A DNA stretch of 64,000 bases from Nostoc sp. JL34 (GTDB taxonomy: Bacteria > Cyanobacteriota > Cyanobacteriia > Cyanobacteriales > Nostocaceae), in NCBI RefSeq assembly GCF_017114945.1, contig NZ_JABXKQ010000020.1, forward strand, positions 1-64,000, read 5' to 3'. The position numbers and the translations under genes were made by a program. Numbering within the stretch: position 1 is the stretch's first letter; each line of letters begins with the position of its first letter. The notes below the pieces were generated by a model, which saw nothing but the letters and a program-made list of their open reading frames with translations, ran no database searches and was not told the DNA's origin. Shown here piece after piece: positions 10,614 through 19,866 of this stretch.

Positions 10614-11486
10614 TTAACTGAATTGTATTGCCTCTAATTCTTCCTTTAGAGATAAAGGCTGATACCCCAATGCAAAAGCTTGAGAACTATCCAAAGAAAC
10701 ATCTGCTGGTCTAGGTGCTGCCATTTTCACATCTTGTTGTCGGCAGGATTTTAGACCAGTGCTAGGAAGTTGAAATACTTCCACTAATATCTGTCCAAAA
10801 TCATAACGCGAAATCCGCTCTTTGCCACCTAAGTGAATGATGCCGTTCACTTTTTCTAATGCTAATAAAAGTCCTTTGGCAGCAGTTGTTCCACTTACTG
10901 GTGTGCGAAATTCATCTATAAATAAACTTAGTTCTTCTTCGGCTTGTAAAGTCTGAATAAATGGCTGAATAAAGCTTTTAGCTGTCGGTGTTGCTGCACC
11001 AAACATCAACGGCATCCGACACACTGCGGTCATGGGATACCTTTCTAGCATATCTGCTTCTGCGATCGCTTTTTGCTCACCGTAAAGATTGACAGGGCAC
11101 ACGGCATCTGTTTCTTGATAGGGTGCATTTAAACCATCAAAAACTAAATCAGTTGAAGTAAAAACACAAGGAATAGAATTATCCGCGCAAAGTCCAGCAA
11201 TATTACAGGATGCTATAACATTAATTGCGTGCGATTCTTTGGGATTGGTTTGACAAAAATTTGGTTGCGAATGTGCCGCAGTATGAATAACTGCTGCTGG
11301 TTTGACATCATTAAAGATCCGTTTCAATTCCTGAAAATTTGTTAAGTTCGCTTTTAAAATTTTTATCTCAGGAATCTCCAAAGGATGGGATAAATAAGTG
11401 CCATAAATCTCCCATTCTTGTTTGGCAAGTTGGCAAAGATGCCACCCCAAAAAACCACTTGCTCCGGTGATTAACAATTTTTTCAT
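10614..11486 (-). CDS. RmlD-like NAD(P)-dependent sugar nucleotide reductase
   Basis: This 290-residue short-chain (extended SDR) protein resembles dTDP-4-dehydrorhamnose reductases. The N-terminal nucleotide-binding motif is ITGASGFLGWHLCQLA (Rossmann GxxGxxG), followed by VIHTAAHSQPNFC, STDLVFDG and the YGEQK catalytic Tyr/Lys pair (YxxxK). The C-terminal half has GTTAAKGLLLALEK and GGKERISRYDFGQ, typical of RmlD/SDR family sugar reductases. No other rhamnose-pathway genes (rmlA, rmlB, rmlC) are nearby, so the substrate is uncertain; methionine adenosyltransferase regulatory-like or other sugar reductases are alternatives. Confidence 0.8.
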   Translation of the reverse strand: MKKLLITGASGFLGWHLCQLAKQEWEIYGTYLSHPLEIPEIKILKANLTNFQELKRIFNDVKPAAVIHTAAHSQPNFCQTNPKESHAINVIASCNIAGLCADNSIPCVFTSTDLVFDGLNAPYQETDAVCPVNLYGEQKAIAEADMLERYPMTAVCRMPLMFGAATPTAKSFIQPFIQTLQAEEELSLFIDEFRTPVSGTTAAKGLLLALEKVNGIIHLGGKERISRYDFGQILVEVFQLPSTGLKSCRQQDVKMAAPRPADVSLDSSQAFALGYQPLSLKEELEAIQFS

Positions 11487-11563
11487 GTCTAATCGTAAAC
11501 CGCTAGCATCACGAAAAATCCTTGTTAAGCTTATATTCTACAATGAGTGTTGGTGATAAAATG

Positions 11564-12307
11564 CTATTGCAGTAATTTCTGAAACTGCTTTTCACTACGC
11601 ACTTTGCTAAAGTCTGGGTCAGTTTTTGCTAATTTTTTGTATTTATCAGGCACAAGCTCGATTGCTTTGTCTAAGTTCTCAATTGCTAAGTCCAGATTGC
11701 TTTGTAAAGCATAAGAGCAAGCTTTGTTGTAATATGCTTGGTGCAAATCTTGCTTGATGGCGATCGCTCTATTGTAAGATGCGATCGCATCTTGGTAGCG
11801 GTGTAGCTTTGTCAGAGCTATACCTCGGTTAATTAAAGCTTCATATTTGTCGGGTTTGATGGCGATCGCTTTGTCGTAAGATGCGATAGCGTCTTTGTAG
11901 CGGTGCAACGATGTTAGGGCTATGCCACGATTATACCAAGCTTCATATTTGTCGGGTTTGATGGCGATCGCTGTATCGTAGGATTTAAGAGCATCTTTGT
12001 AGTGTTGCAACGATGTTAAGGCTATGCCACGGTTAATCCAAGCTTCAGGACTCTCAACTTTGATCGCGATCGCTTTGTCGTATACTTTTATCGCATCTTC
12101 GTAACGTTGTCCATCTAATAAATGATTACCTTGATGAAAAAAATCTTCTGCTTTTTGCGTAGCCTTCGCTTCTATAAAAAGTTGGGTTACATTACTTTCT
12201 TGGACGACTTGTGTAGTATTTTCTGTCGATGAGTTTGCTCCACCACTACAGCCAAATGCGAAGAAAGCTATCAAGCCAGATGCAACGAAGCAGTGCCGAA
12301 AAACCAT
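11564..12307 (-). CDS. TPR-repeat lipoprotein
   Basis: The 247-residue protein starts with a signal peptide ending in AFGC (Cys20), a plausible though imperfect lipobox, so it is probably a membrane-anchored lipoprotein. Residues about 55-225 form five 34-residue TPR units with the pattern AW.NRG.AL..L..Y.DAI.SYD.AIAIKPD. TPR arrays mediate protein-protein contacts; no catalytic domain is present. Several repeats encode their AIAI segment with the HIP1 octamer GCGATCGC. Confidence 0.85.
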   Translation of the reverse strand: MVFRHCFVASGLIAFFAFGCSGGANSSTENTTQVVQESNVTQLFIEAKATQKAEDFFHQGNHLLDGQRYEDAIKVYDKAIAIKVESPEAWINRGIALTSLQHYKDALKSYDTAIAIKPDKYEAWYNRGIALTSLHRYKDAIASYDKAIAIKPDKYEALINRGIALTKLHRYQDAIASYNRAIAIKQDLHQAYYNKACSYALQSNLDLAIENLDKAIELVPDKYKKLAKTDPDFSKVRSEKQFQKLLQ

Positions 12308-12815
12308 GCTGTACCTACAAAATCTATTAGATGATGTTAAAATTTGTTAGTTTTTTGAGTATTATCAAAATACACTAGTTTGTTACCCATTAATTTACTT
12401 ATATTTTAACAAAGAGTTTTCTTGACGATGCATAGATGTTTATTAAAATCAAGCGTATGTTACATTATCATATTAAATATACATAAAGCAATTGCTTAAA
12501 ACCTATTTCAGTCAAAAAATGATTATTTGTGTTGCTATATACGTTGCGATCGCACGCATTTGGTAATTTCCCTTTTAATCAACAAGGGTGCGATCATACT
12601 AGCTTTTACCTATAATATGCTGTTAATTGCTTCATCATATCAAGCAGTTATCTAACCTAATCATCAATTCCAATTGCGTCTTTCTCACAATTGGAACTAT
12701 GCAACTTATAGACGCGATAGCTTGCCTTCATGTCTTTGTAATACCAAAATCATATTTTCAGTACCAAGACACAAAGGCAAAAAATAGATGATAACAGGTT
12801 CTATTTTTGCACCGC
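12308..12815. other. Gene-free stretch, about 510 bp
   Basis: AT-rich spacer between the TPR lipoprotein start and the CrtO stop. It should contain the lipoprotein promoter near 12308. It contains a HIP1 site near 12545 and an imperfect inverted repeat built on cttcatgtctttgt (about 12726) and acaaaggca (about 12770). I see no gene or recognisable RNA. Confidence 0.5.
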
Positions 12816-14510
12816 TTAATTAATGCCAAACACCGACTCGACAGTTGACTTAATCGAATCCCGCGCATCCTTCAAAGTTTGGCTAATAGGATGTTTTGCT
12901 TGCAAAAATACACGCGCACAGTTGCGTCCCGGCATTCCCGAAATCGAACCACCCGGATGAGTCCCTGCACCAGTCAAAAATAAATTTTCAATTGGCGTTT
13001 TGTAGTTCGCTATTTCTGGTAGTGGACGGAAAAATATCATCTGATCTAGGGTCATGTCAACATGGTAATAATTTCCCTTGTACGCACCTAATCTTTCTCC
13101 TAGTTCTGCTGGACTTTCTACTCGACGGGCAATAGTTGCATTTTTGACATTGGGTGCATAGTCTGCCAACTTATCAATCACCCGATCTGCAACTTTGTTT
13201 TTCAATTCATCTGTCCAACCAGTACCTTTTAAACCAGTACCTTCTGCACCGGCAATTTGATATGGGGCAAAAAACTCAATCCATAGGGTGTGCTTACCTG
13301 CTGGTGCTAATGTGGGATCTAAATAACTAGGCATCACCAAATACATTGATGGATCAGCATCAGGAATCTCTCCCAAAGTACATTTACTGTGAGCCTGTTC
13401 TACATGAGCCACGGAATCTGCAATTAAGATAGAACCGACGAGATATTCATCTTTGTGGGCGTGGTATGGAAAGCGCAGTGGTTCGTCTAAAGCCAAATCT
13501 ATTTTGAGAATAGTTTCGTTGTTGTTAACGATGCGGCGTTCTAATCTTTCCCATAAATTTGGATCGGCTCCATCAACATCGCTTTTATCAGTCATTTGTA
13601 AGAACAACCGCTTGGCATCAATATTAGAAATAACCCCGTATTTAGCGCGATATTCTTTTCCACCAGCAACGCGCACACCTACAGCTTTTCCATCATCAAT
13701 TAAAACTTTTTCAACATGCTGATCTGTGAGAATAACGCCACCTTTACTTGTGACTAAATTCACCAAAGCTTGCACAAGTGCGCCAGTTCCACCGCGAGGT
13801 CTGGCCATACCCGGATTATGACGCATTGCCATCATTATTGCACCAATGGCAAGGGTTTTTTGTGATGGCGGCGCACCCAATTCTGATGCTAGTCTTGCTA
13901 ATGGCGCTTTCAGAAATTCCTCATCAAACCACTCGTTAAGTAAATCTTCAGCACTGGTTAACATTGTGCGAATGAAGTCCAGCGTTTTGTTTGGGGAACC
14001 AATAACTGAAACTAAATCTTTCAGTTTTGTGATGTCGTAGTTACCAAGGATGTCTATAATTGACTTTGGCGGTGCGTTAAACATAGGAATCATTGCACCT
14101 AGCGCTCGCTGCCAAAAGTCTACAAATTCTGCGTATTTTTTGGCATCACGTTCATTGTAACGAGCGATTTCTGCACAAGTCTTTTCTACCGACTTATGTC
14201 CTAAGAAATACTTCCCATCAGGATGAGGACAGAAAACAACTGGATCGCACTCCAAATAATGCAAGCCGTATTTTTCTAGTTCTAATTCTTCAACAACTGG
14301 CCCTAAGTGAATAAATTCATGGTCAATAGCACACAAATTGAATTTAAATCCAGGTGCTTCTTGCGGTAAGCACTCTTCCGTTGTTGCTGCGCCTCCTGGT
14401 ACAGAACGCTTTTCTAGTAACAGAACACTATAACCAGCTTTTAGCAAATAAGCTGCACAAACTAGTCCATTATGTCCAGCACCGATCAGGACAACATCAT
14501 ACTCTTGCAT
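12816..14510 (-). CDS. crtO: CrtO-type beta-carotene ketolase (FAD-dependent)
   Basis: The 564-residue product is a phytoene-desaturase-superfamily flavoprotein. The dinucleotide-binding motif VVLIGAGHNGLVCAAYLLKAGY (GxGxxG at 10-15) with EKR follows, then PGGAATTEE. The C-terminus has NLFLTGAGTHPGGSISGMPGRN, the typical FAD-binding end of this superfamily. The overall sequence matches my memory of cyanobacterial CrtO, which introduces 4-keto groups into beta-carotene to make echinenone or canthaxanthin. Paralogous FAD oxidoreductases of unknown substrate exist in the same group, so the exact reaction is inferred. Downstream genes are a DUF2993 protein and a P450 in the same orientation but well separated. 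Confidence 0.82.
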   Translation of the reverse strand: MQEYDVVLIGAGHNGLVCAAYLLKAGYSVLLLEKRSVPGGAATTEECLPQEAPGFKFNLCAIDHEFIHLGPVVEELELEKYGLHYLECDPVVFCPHPDGKYFLGHKSVEKTCAEIARYNERDAKKYAEFVDFWQRALGAMIPMFNAPPKSIIDILGNYDITKLKDLVSVIGSPNKTLDFIRTMLTSAEDLLNEWFDEEFLKAPLARLASELGAPPSQKTLAIGAIMMAMRHNPGMARPRGGTGALVQALVNLVTSKGGVILTDQHVEKVLIDDGKAVGVRVAGGKEYRAKYGVISNIDAKRLFLQMTDKSDVDGADPNLWERLERRIVNNNETILKIDLALDEPLRFPYHAHKDEYLVGSILIADSVAHVEQAHSKCTLGEIPDADPSMYLVMPSYLDPTLAPAGKHTLWIEFFAPYQIAGAEGTGLKGTGWTDELKNKVADRVIDKLADYAPNVKNATIARRVESPAELGERLGAYKGNYYHVDMTLDQMIFFRPLPEIANYKTPIENLFLTGAGTHPGGSISGMPGRNCARVFLQAKHPISQTLKDARDSIKSTVESVFGIN

Positions 14511-14614
14511 AGTTGGAATTTAGAAATAAGTAGGTTTCTAAATATTAGAAAAATTTTAGGATATTTACATCATCCCTCAGTAACAAAAATTATCTTTAAC
14601 TACTGTCAATCCTA

Positions 14615-15373
14615 CTAAGGAGATATTACAGTTAACGATGAGGGTATCTGCTTTACCTGAGCTTCTAACATAAGTATTAAAGTTCCTTTTTGTACTTCTA
14701 TATCTTTGATAGAAAATGCTATATCTTCCCATTGAAAAGATGGTGTATTCATCAGTTCTTTCGCTTTCTGCATGAATGCTGTAATTAATTCTATTGAAAT
14801 CCCTTCTCCCTCAGTGCAGTTAAAACCCTCTAGCATAGCGGGTTGGGAATGAGTTCGTGGGCGAGCGATCGCAGTGTAAGCTAAAGGACGAGTATTTCCC
14901 CTTTCCTTTAACAGCACCTTTCCCTTAAATTCTATTTTGCCATCACCAGGTAAAAATACTTGAATTTCTTCCGGCTCAAAACTGACAATTTCACCATCTA
15001 CATTCAACTCTAAATTTCGCATCTGGCTACGAATAAATTCTGAGGTCAAGGCACGGTTAATATCTACTTCTGTGAGTATAATCCGAGCAATGGTATTTAC
15101 TGGCTCATTGAGTTCTATTTGACCAAAAAGAGCGCTGAAGGGATTGATAGTTATACTATCTGTTTTGAGTTTTATTTCCTGGACGCGAATGTCTTCTTTA
15201 ATGATTAATCCTTGACCTGCAACCGAAACTCCATCCGCTTGTCCCTGAAGTATTTTTAACAGATCGGTTTGTACATCTATTTGTATTTCTTCTACTTCAT
15301 CTAGCTGATTGGATATTCTTTTTTCAGCTTCTTGGGATAGAAATTGTTCCTCCAACCGATGCTCATCAGGCAT
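14615..15373 (-). CDS. DUF2993 (LmeA-like) protein
   Basis: The 252-residue protein matches the DUF2993 pattern: EVEEIQIDVQTDLLKILQGQADGVSVAGQG near the start, a central IARIILTEVDINRALTSEF, and a C-terminal EDIAFSIKDIEVQKGTLILMLEA. The family includes mycobacterial LmeA, a lipid-binding periplasmic protein; cyanobacterial members are uncharacterised. I see no signal peptide with this start. It lies 104 bp upstream of crtO on the same strand, so co-transcription is possible. Confidence 0.8.
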   Translation of the reverse strand: MPDEHRLEEQFLSQEAEKRISNQLDEVEEIQIDVQTDLLKILQGQADGVSVAGQGLIIKEDIRVQEIKLKTDSITINPFSALFGQIELNEPVNTIARIILTEVDINRALTSEFIRSQMRNLELNVDGEIVSFEPEEIQVFLPGDGKIEFKGKVLLKERGNTRPLAYTAIARPRTHSQPAMLEGFNCTEGEGISIELITAFMQKAKELMNTPSFQWEDIAFSIKDIEVQKGTLILMLEAQVKQIPSSLTVISP

Positions 15374-15749
15374 GAATTACTAATCTCCTAAATCTCCTAT
15401 TACTAGTTACTGTAAAGGCTAATTCTGAAGAGTGAATCTATATTGGGGCATAGGTAATTTTTGATTTGTGAACAGGACTACTATCGTTAAGCACCGATTA
15501 CAAATCATTTTAATTAATTAGGAATTCGCTTAAAAATCTATCTAAATATATATAGCACTTCTTATTTGTATGTAATAGGCTTTGACCTCAATCCAAACCT
15601 CTCTCCTTTTAGAAGAGAGGCTTTGAATCTTACTCCCATTCTCTTATAGGCAAAGGCTTGGGGGTTTGGGTTTCTATTCAACTGAATCAAGAAATTCTAT
15701 AGATAGAAGTTGAAAATTTGCTGAACGCAACCATCAACCCCCCCCAGCA
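15374..15749. other. Gene-free stretch, about 375 bp, with hairpin
   Basis: Spacer between the P450 stop and the DUF2993 start. It holds a 7-bp hairpin, CCTCTCT (15598-15604) / AGAGAGG (15614-15620), related to the larger hairpin at 17379-17409. The rest is AT-rich and featureless to my reading. Confidence 0.5.
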
Positions 15750-17132
15750 TCAAACAGTGGTTGTCTGTAAAATAGGAGACTTCATCTGACGTTGACTCGT
15801 AACAACCATCTCAATGGGACGATCTGGGCCTGTCACTAAACCACGGCGTTTAAGTCGCACTTCACCATTGTCAACTAGCTCTAATTCGAGGCTAGAAAGG
15901 ATTTTGGCGAGTGCTAGCTTCATTTCCAACTGGGCAAATGCTAGACCAATACAGCGTCTTGCACCACCCCCAAAAGGCAAATATTCATAAGGGGAAAATT
16001 GCCGTTCTAAAAAGCGTTCTGGCTTAAACTGCTTAGGTTCTGGATAAATATCTTCCCGATGGTGGGTCAAATAAATAGAACCAATTAGGACTGTACCCGG
16101 TTCTAGTTCGTAACCGCCCAAGGATAGGGGTGTTCTTACTACTCTAGGAAAAGTGAGTATAGCTACTGGGTAAATCCGCAATGTCTCGGAACAAACAGCA
16201 TTGAGATAAGGTAATTTGAAAACGGTGCTAGGCTCTGGATTATCGCCCAAGCTATCTAATTCTTGCAGTAGCTTTTGGCGCACTGATGGTATTTTGTGAA
16301 TCCAGTATAATGCCCATGCTAAGGCTGTCGCTGTGGTTTCGTGACCGGCGACTAACAGAGTCATCAATTCATCGCGCAACTCTTCATCAGTCATGGGTTG
16401 ACCTGCTTCATCCCTAGCAGCCATGAGTAAGCTCAGAATATCCGTGCGTGATGAATCTCCTTGTTCTCGACGTTCCCGAATTTCCTCGTAGATGAGTTCG
16501 TCAGCTTCTTGCTGAAGGCGCATCTGTTTTCCCCAGAAGTTAATCGGGCCAAAATCCCTTTGCAAAGCTGGAAAATAAAGCAAGGCCACATTTAACCGAG
16601 AACTGGCCTTTTCTAAAAGAGCGCCCAAAAATTGTTGTAGTTTTTCGGCGCGAGGCCCTTCATGTAGTCCAAATACAGCTTGCATAATCACCCGCATGGT
16701 AATAGCTTGGGTTGCAGACCGAATATTAAAGGGTTTACCTATCTGGTATTGGCTAATGACTTGCTTGGTGACATCGGTAATTACCTGGCTATAGTTTCGC
16801 ATTCTTTCGCCGTGAAAGGGAGGCATTAACAACTGGCGTTGACGCTGGTGTTCTGCGCCACTGATGGTAATCACAGAATGCTTGCCCAGCAAAGGTTCAA
16901 ACAACTGATTTAGATCACCAGGGGCTTCTAATTCCTTGGTATCATTTGTCAAAATTTGTTGTTGCGCTAGGGGGTTGCTGATAATCACCATAGGAGGAAG
17001 ATTTTTGTCTAATCTGAGAGTAAAAATCTCGCCATAGCTTTTGGCACAAGCCTCCATAAATGACATCGGATTAGCAATCCAGCGCAGCATCTGTAAAACT
17101 GCTGGAGTTTGCGGGCCATTTGGGAATTTCAT
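15750..17132 (-). CDS. Cytochrome P450, CYP110-like
   Basis: The 460-residue haem mono-oxygenase shows all P450 landmarks: the I-helix oxygen-binding motif AGHETTATALAW, the K-helix ExxR in SETLRIYP, the PERFLE segment, and the haem-binding FGGGARRCIG with axial Cys at about residue 394. The N-terminal LPNGPQTPAVLQMLRWIANPMSFMEACAKSYGEIFTLRL-type opening is characteristic of the cyanobacterial CYP110 family, which oxidises fatty acids and terpenes. The substrate cannot be read from sequence. No ferredoxin reductase partner is adjacent. The gene faces away from the phosphoketolase-like gene at 17431. Confidence 0.92.
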   Translation of the reverse strand: MKFPNGPQTPAVLQMLRWIANPMSFMEACAKSYGEIFTLRLDKNLPPMVIISNPLAQQQILTNDTKELEAPGDLNQLFEPLLGKHSVITISGAEHQRQRQLLMPPFHGERMRNYSQVITDVTKQVISQYQIGKPFNIRSATQAITMRVIMQAVFGLHEGPRAEKLQQFLGALLEKASSRLNVALLYFPALQRDFGPINFWGKQMRLQQEADELIYEEIRERREQGDSSRTDILSLLMAARDEAGQPMTDEELRDELMTLLVAGHETTATALAWALYWIHKIPSVRQKLLQELDSLGDNPEPSTVFKLPYLNAVCSETLRIYPVAILTFPRVVRTPLSLGGYELEPGTVLIGSIYLTHHREDIYPEPKQFKPERFLERQFSPYEYLPFGGGARRCIGLAFAQLEMKLALAKILSSLELELVDNGEVRLKRRGLVTGPDRPIEMVVTSQRQMKSPILQTTTV

Positions 17133-17346
17133 AATTTTTTTTCCTACTTAATATTTTTTTGCTACTTCAACTAACTAAAATTTTGGTTACGTGACCATTT
17201 AAAGTACTTATTCTAACGTTGCAAAAAAGCAATAAACTGTTACAACCTCGAAGATGTAAAATTTTTGTTAAATTCAACGAGCATCTACAGTTTCATCTGA
17301 ATTTTCATGTCATCTGGAAAAGCCTACGAAAAACCTAACCCCCTAA

Positions 17347-17371
17347 CCCCCTTCCCGACGCGGGAAGGGGG
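17347..17371. repeat. GC-rich hairpin upstream of ThDP enzyme gene
   Basis: A perfect 11-bp stem CCCCCTTCCCG (17347-17357) / CGGGAAGGGGG (17361-17371) with loop ACG, in the P450/phosphoketolase-like intergenic region. It is followed by a second hairpin, and both could be part of one dispersed repeat. Confidence 0.7.
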
Positions 17372-17378
17372 AAAATTC

Positions 17379-17409
17379 AAAATCTCTCTCCTTTTAGGAG
17401 AGAGATTTT
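17379..17409. repeat. Perfect 13-bp hairpin in leader of ThDP enzyme gene
   Basis: AAAATCTCTCTCC (17379-17391) and GGAGAGAGATTTT (17397-17409) are exact reverse complements around loop TTTTA. It looks like an intrinsic terminator followed by a short T run, yet lies just upstream of the next plus-strand gene. A weaker relative is at 15598-15620. It may be a dispersed repeat or a leader attenuator. Confidence 0.7.
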
Positions 17410-17430
17410 GAGAGAGGTTCCCCAGATACC

Positions 17431-19689
17431 GTGAAAAGTCAGACAGTTTCACCTCATCGTCAAAAGGTACTCAGCATGACTGCAATCTCCCCAAAGGCAT
17501 CTTCAGCGCTTCCCAATTTTTCTGAAGGGATTCAATATTTTGGTGAAGCGTTACCAGATTTTGAAACTTATGGTGCAACACCTGCTATAGAGTCAGGAAA
17601 AATCGCGATCGCATCGACCACAGACAAAGCAGCTGTATATCAAACTTTACTGGCTGCCGATGCCTTACGCTACCTGACTTTACAAGTTACTGGTAGTAAG
17701 GCTTCTGGCCATCCCGGCGGATTTGCCAGCCAAGCAGAAGCTTATGCATCTCTTGTCATGCTGGGATACAAGAACATTATTACCGAAGTCGGACACCACG
17801 CTCCCGGATTTTATAGTGCCATGTTCTTGGATCGTTCGCTAGAAGACATGGGAATTTTTACAGTCCAACAATTGCGCGATCGCTTCCGAGAAAAGCACGG
17901 ATTATTAGGACATCTTTCTGGTTTCATTCCCGGTATTCTCGCACCTGCGGGGCCTTTGGGACAAGGGCAACACTTTGCAATGGCGGCTGCACTATTACAC
18001 AAAGATAAGTTATTCCCCTTTACAGTTGGGGATGGGGGATTGGGTGAGCCTTATATTGTAAGTGCGATCGCACATTTTCATACAGCTTATCCTGCTGTCA
18101 CCAACTTTTTACCGATACTGGTGTGGAACGGTTACAGCCAAGAACATCACAGCATGGTTTCTTTAAAAACCAACGAACAGATGCAAGCATATTGGCAAGG
18201 TAACGGTTTTGATGAAGTAGTGTTAGTGGATGCTAAAGATTTCGACGATAAAAACCAGCCAGGAGATTACGTTGATAGTACCGCCTTTTCCTTTGAGAAG
18301 CGCCTAGAATTTACTCAAGCAGTACTTTCGGGTGTAGATAAAGCAGCGCGATCGGCACTCGGCGGCAAACTTACCGTCTTCATTATTAAACAACTCAAAG
18401 GTGCAGGAGTCCACGCGCGGGGTGCGAAATCTCACAACCTGTATCCTAAAGATACGCTGGATGCGCCGCATATTATTAGTGCATTGCAAACCCGTGCTTT
18501 GTCAGCAGAAGCTTGGCAATTAGTCAGAACAAATGCCGAACGTGCCGGTGGTGGCCCAGCAGCAAAAACTGTGGTGACAGAATTTGAATTTCCATTACCA
18601 GAATTAGGCGAATTACCTTTAGAAGAATATGCAGTTGGTGGTGAACCAAAAGTTTCCACAACCGCAATGGGACGATTGGTAGGAATAGTTGGAAATAAAG
18701 ATAAAAATTTCCTTGTCACCAATGCCGATGGTAATGAAGCATCAGGAATTGCCAACATCAACCAAGCATTAAAGATTATCCACCCCACAACCGACGACTT
18801 ATATTTCCAAGCACCAAACGGACAAGTTTATGAACCATTGAGTGAAGATGCTTGTGCCGGTTTAGCTGCGGGTTTAGCGTTAATGGGTGCGAGAACTTTG
18901 TGGTGTTCTTACGAATCTTTTGCCATCAACGGATTACCAATTTGGCAAACTGTAACTCAAGCAATGGCAGAATTGCGCCGTCAAACTCCCTCGACTATTA
19001 CTTTATTCACAGCTGGCGCATTAGAGCAAGGACGCAACGGTTGGACTCACCAACGTCCAGAAATTGAAGCTTACTTTGCTTCGTTGATGCGAAATGGAAA
19101 TGTTTTCCCATTATTTCCGCCTGATGCTAATAGTATTCAAGCCTGTTATGACTGGGCGTTGAAAACTAAGAATAAAGGAGTTGTGATTACAGCAAGTAAA
19201 TCGCCATTGCCAATTCGCACAACTTTAGAACAAACTCGTCAAGGGTTGCGAGATGGTGCGGTGCTATTACATGAAGTCGCTGGTGATAGACAAGTTGTAT
19301 TTGCTGTAATTGGCGATTTAACATTAATACCAGTATTTGAAGCTGCGGCTTTCTTAGAAACTGAAGGTATTGGTGTCAAGATTGTTTCTGTGATCAATCC
19401 TCGGCAATTGTACCGTAGCCATGATACTGCGTGGGATACCTGTTCTGAACCCGAAGGCGGCTTCTTGGATGATGCGAAATTTGCCGAATTATTTGATGGT
19501 GATGCGTTAATTGCGGTGACAGGTGGTGCTGCGGGGATGCTGGAACCAATTCTGTTACGGAGTACGGCGAAACGTGATACTTTTGCGTGGAAACGTGGCG
19601 AAACTACAGCCAGTGCTGGTGAGTTGATGGCGTTTAATGGATTAACTGCTGAAGCGTTAACGAAACGTGCGATCGCGTTAGTTCATTAA
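17431..19689 (+). CDS. Phosphoketolase/transketolase-like ThDP enzyme
   Basis: The frame opens at GTG 17431 (752 residues), but ATG 17476 (MTAISPKASS) is an equally good or better start. The thiamine-diphosphate motif is GDGGLGEPYIV...VWNG (GDG-N spacing about 28). LGQGQHFAMAAALL and the WNGYSQEHHSM segment resemble phosphoketolases (XFP), as does the C-terminal third, with NGWTHQRPE (compare NGFSHQDP in XFP), a PPDAN motif and an end domain with TTAS.GELMAFN. Canonical XFP enzymes are longer (about 790-800 residues) and cleave xylulose-5-P or fructose-6-P to acetyl-P. This is a divergent, short member, so its substrate is inferred only. Confidence 0.75.
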   Translation: MKSQTVSPHRQKVLSMTAISPKASSALPNFSEGIQYFGEALPDFETYGATPAIESGKIAIASTTDKAAVYQTLLAADALRYLTLQVTGSKASGHPGGFASQAEAYASLVMLGYKNIITEVGHHAPGFYSAMFLDRSLEDMGIFTVQQLRDRFREKHGLLGHLSGFIPGILAPAGPLGQGQHFAMAAALLHKDKLFPFTVGDGGLGEPYIVSAIAHFHTAYPAVTNFLPILVWNGYSQEHHSMVSLKTNEQMQAYWQGNGFDEVVLVDAKDFDDKNQPGDYVDSTAFSFEKRLEFTQAVLSGVDKAARSALGGKLTVFIIKQLKGAGVHARGAKSHNLYPKDTLDAPHIISALQTRALSAEAWQLVRTNAERAGGGPAAKTVVTEFEFPLPELGELPLEEYAVGGEPKVSTTAMGRLVGIVGNKDKNFLVTNADGNEASGIANINQALKIIHPTTDDLYFQAPNGQVYEPLSEDACAGLAAGLALMGARTLWCSYESFAINGLPIWQTVTQAMAELRRQTPSTITLFTAGALEQGRNGWTHQRPEIEAYFASLMRNGNVFPLFPPDANSIQACYDWALKTKNKGVVITASKSPLPIRTTLEQTRQGLRDGAVLLHEVAGDRQVVFAVIGDLTLIPVFEAAAFLETEGIGVKIVSVINPRQLYRSHDTAWDTCSEPEGGFLDDAKFAELFDGDALIAVTGGAAGMLEPILLRSTAKRDTFAWKRGETTASAGELMAFNGLTAEALTKRAIALVH

Positions 19690-19713
19690 TATTCTATGTA
19701 GTCTGGATGTAAT

Positions 19714-19748
19714 ATTCCTATCTAGTCTAAAGCTGGGTAGGAATTTTT
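19714..19748 (+). terminator. Rho-independent terminator after ThDP enzyme gene
   Basis: ATTCCTATC (19714-19722) pairs with GGTAGGAAT (19736-19744) with one G-U pair, and a run of T follows (19744-19748). It lies 25 bases after the stop codon at 19689 and separates this gene from the ABC-3C cassette. Confidence 0.6.
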
Positions 19749-19866
19749 ACCTTTAAAAAACTGGGATTATTACTTAAGTTAACTATTACAATCAACTGTT
19801 TTTAAGTCTAAAATGCTACAGTGTTTTTTATGCCTAACTTCATCAAGTTATAACTCTTAGACAGTG

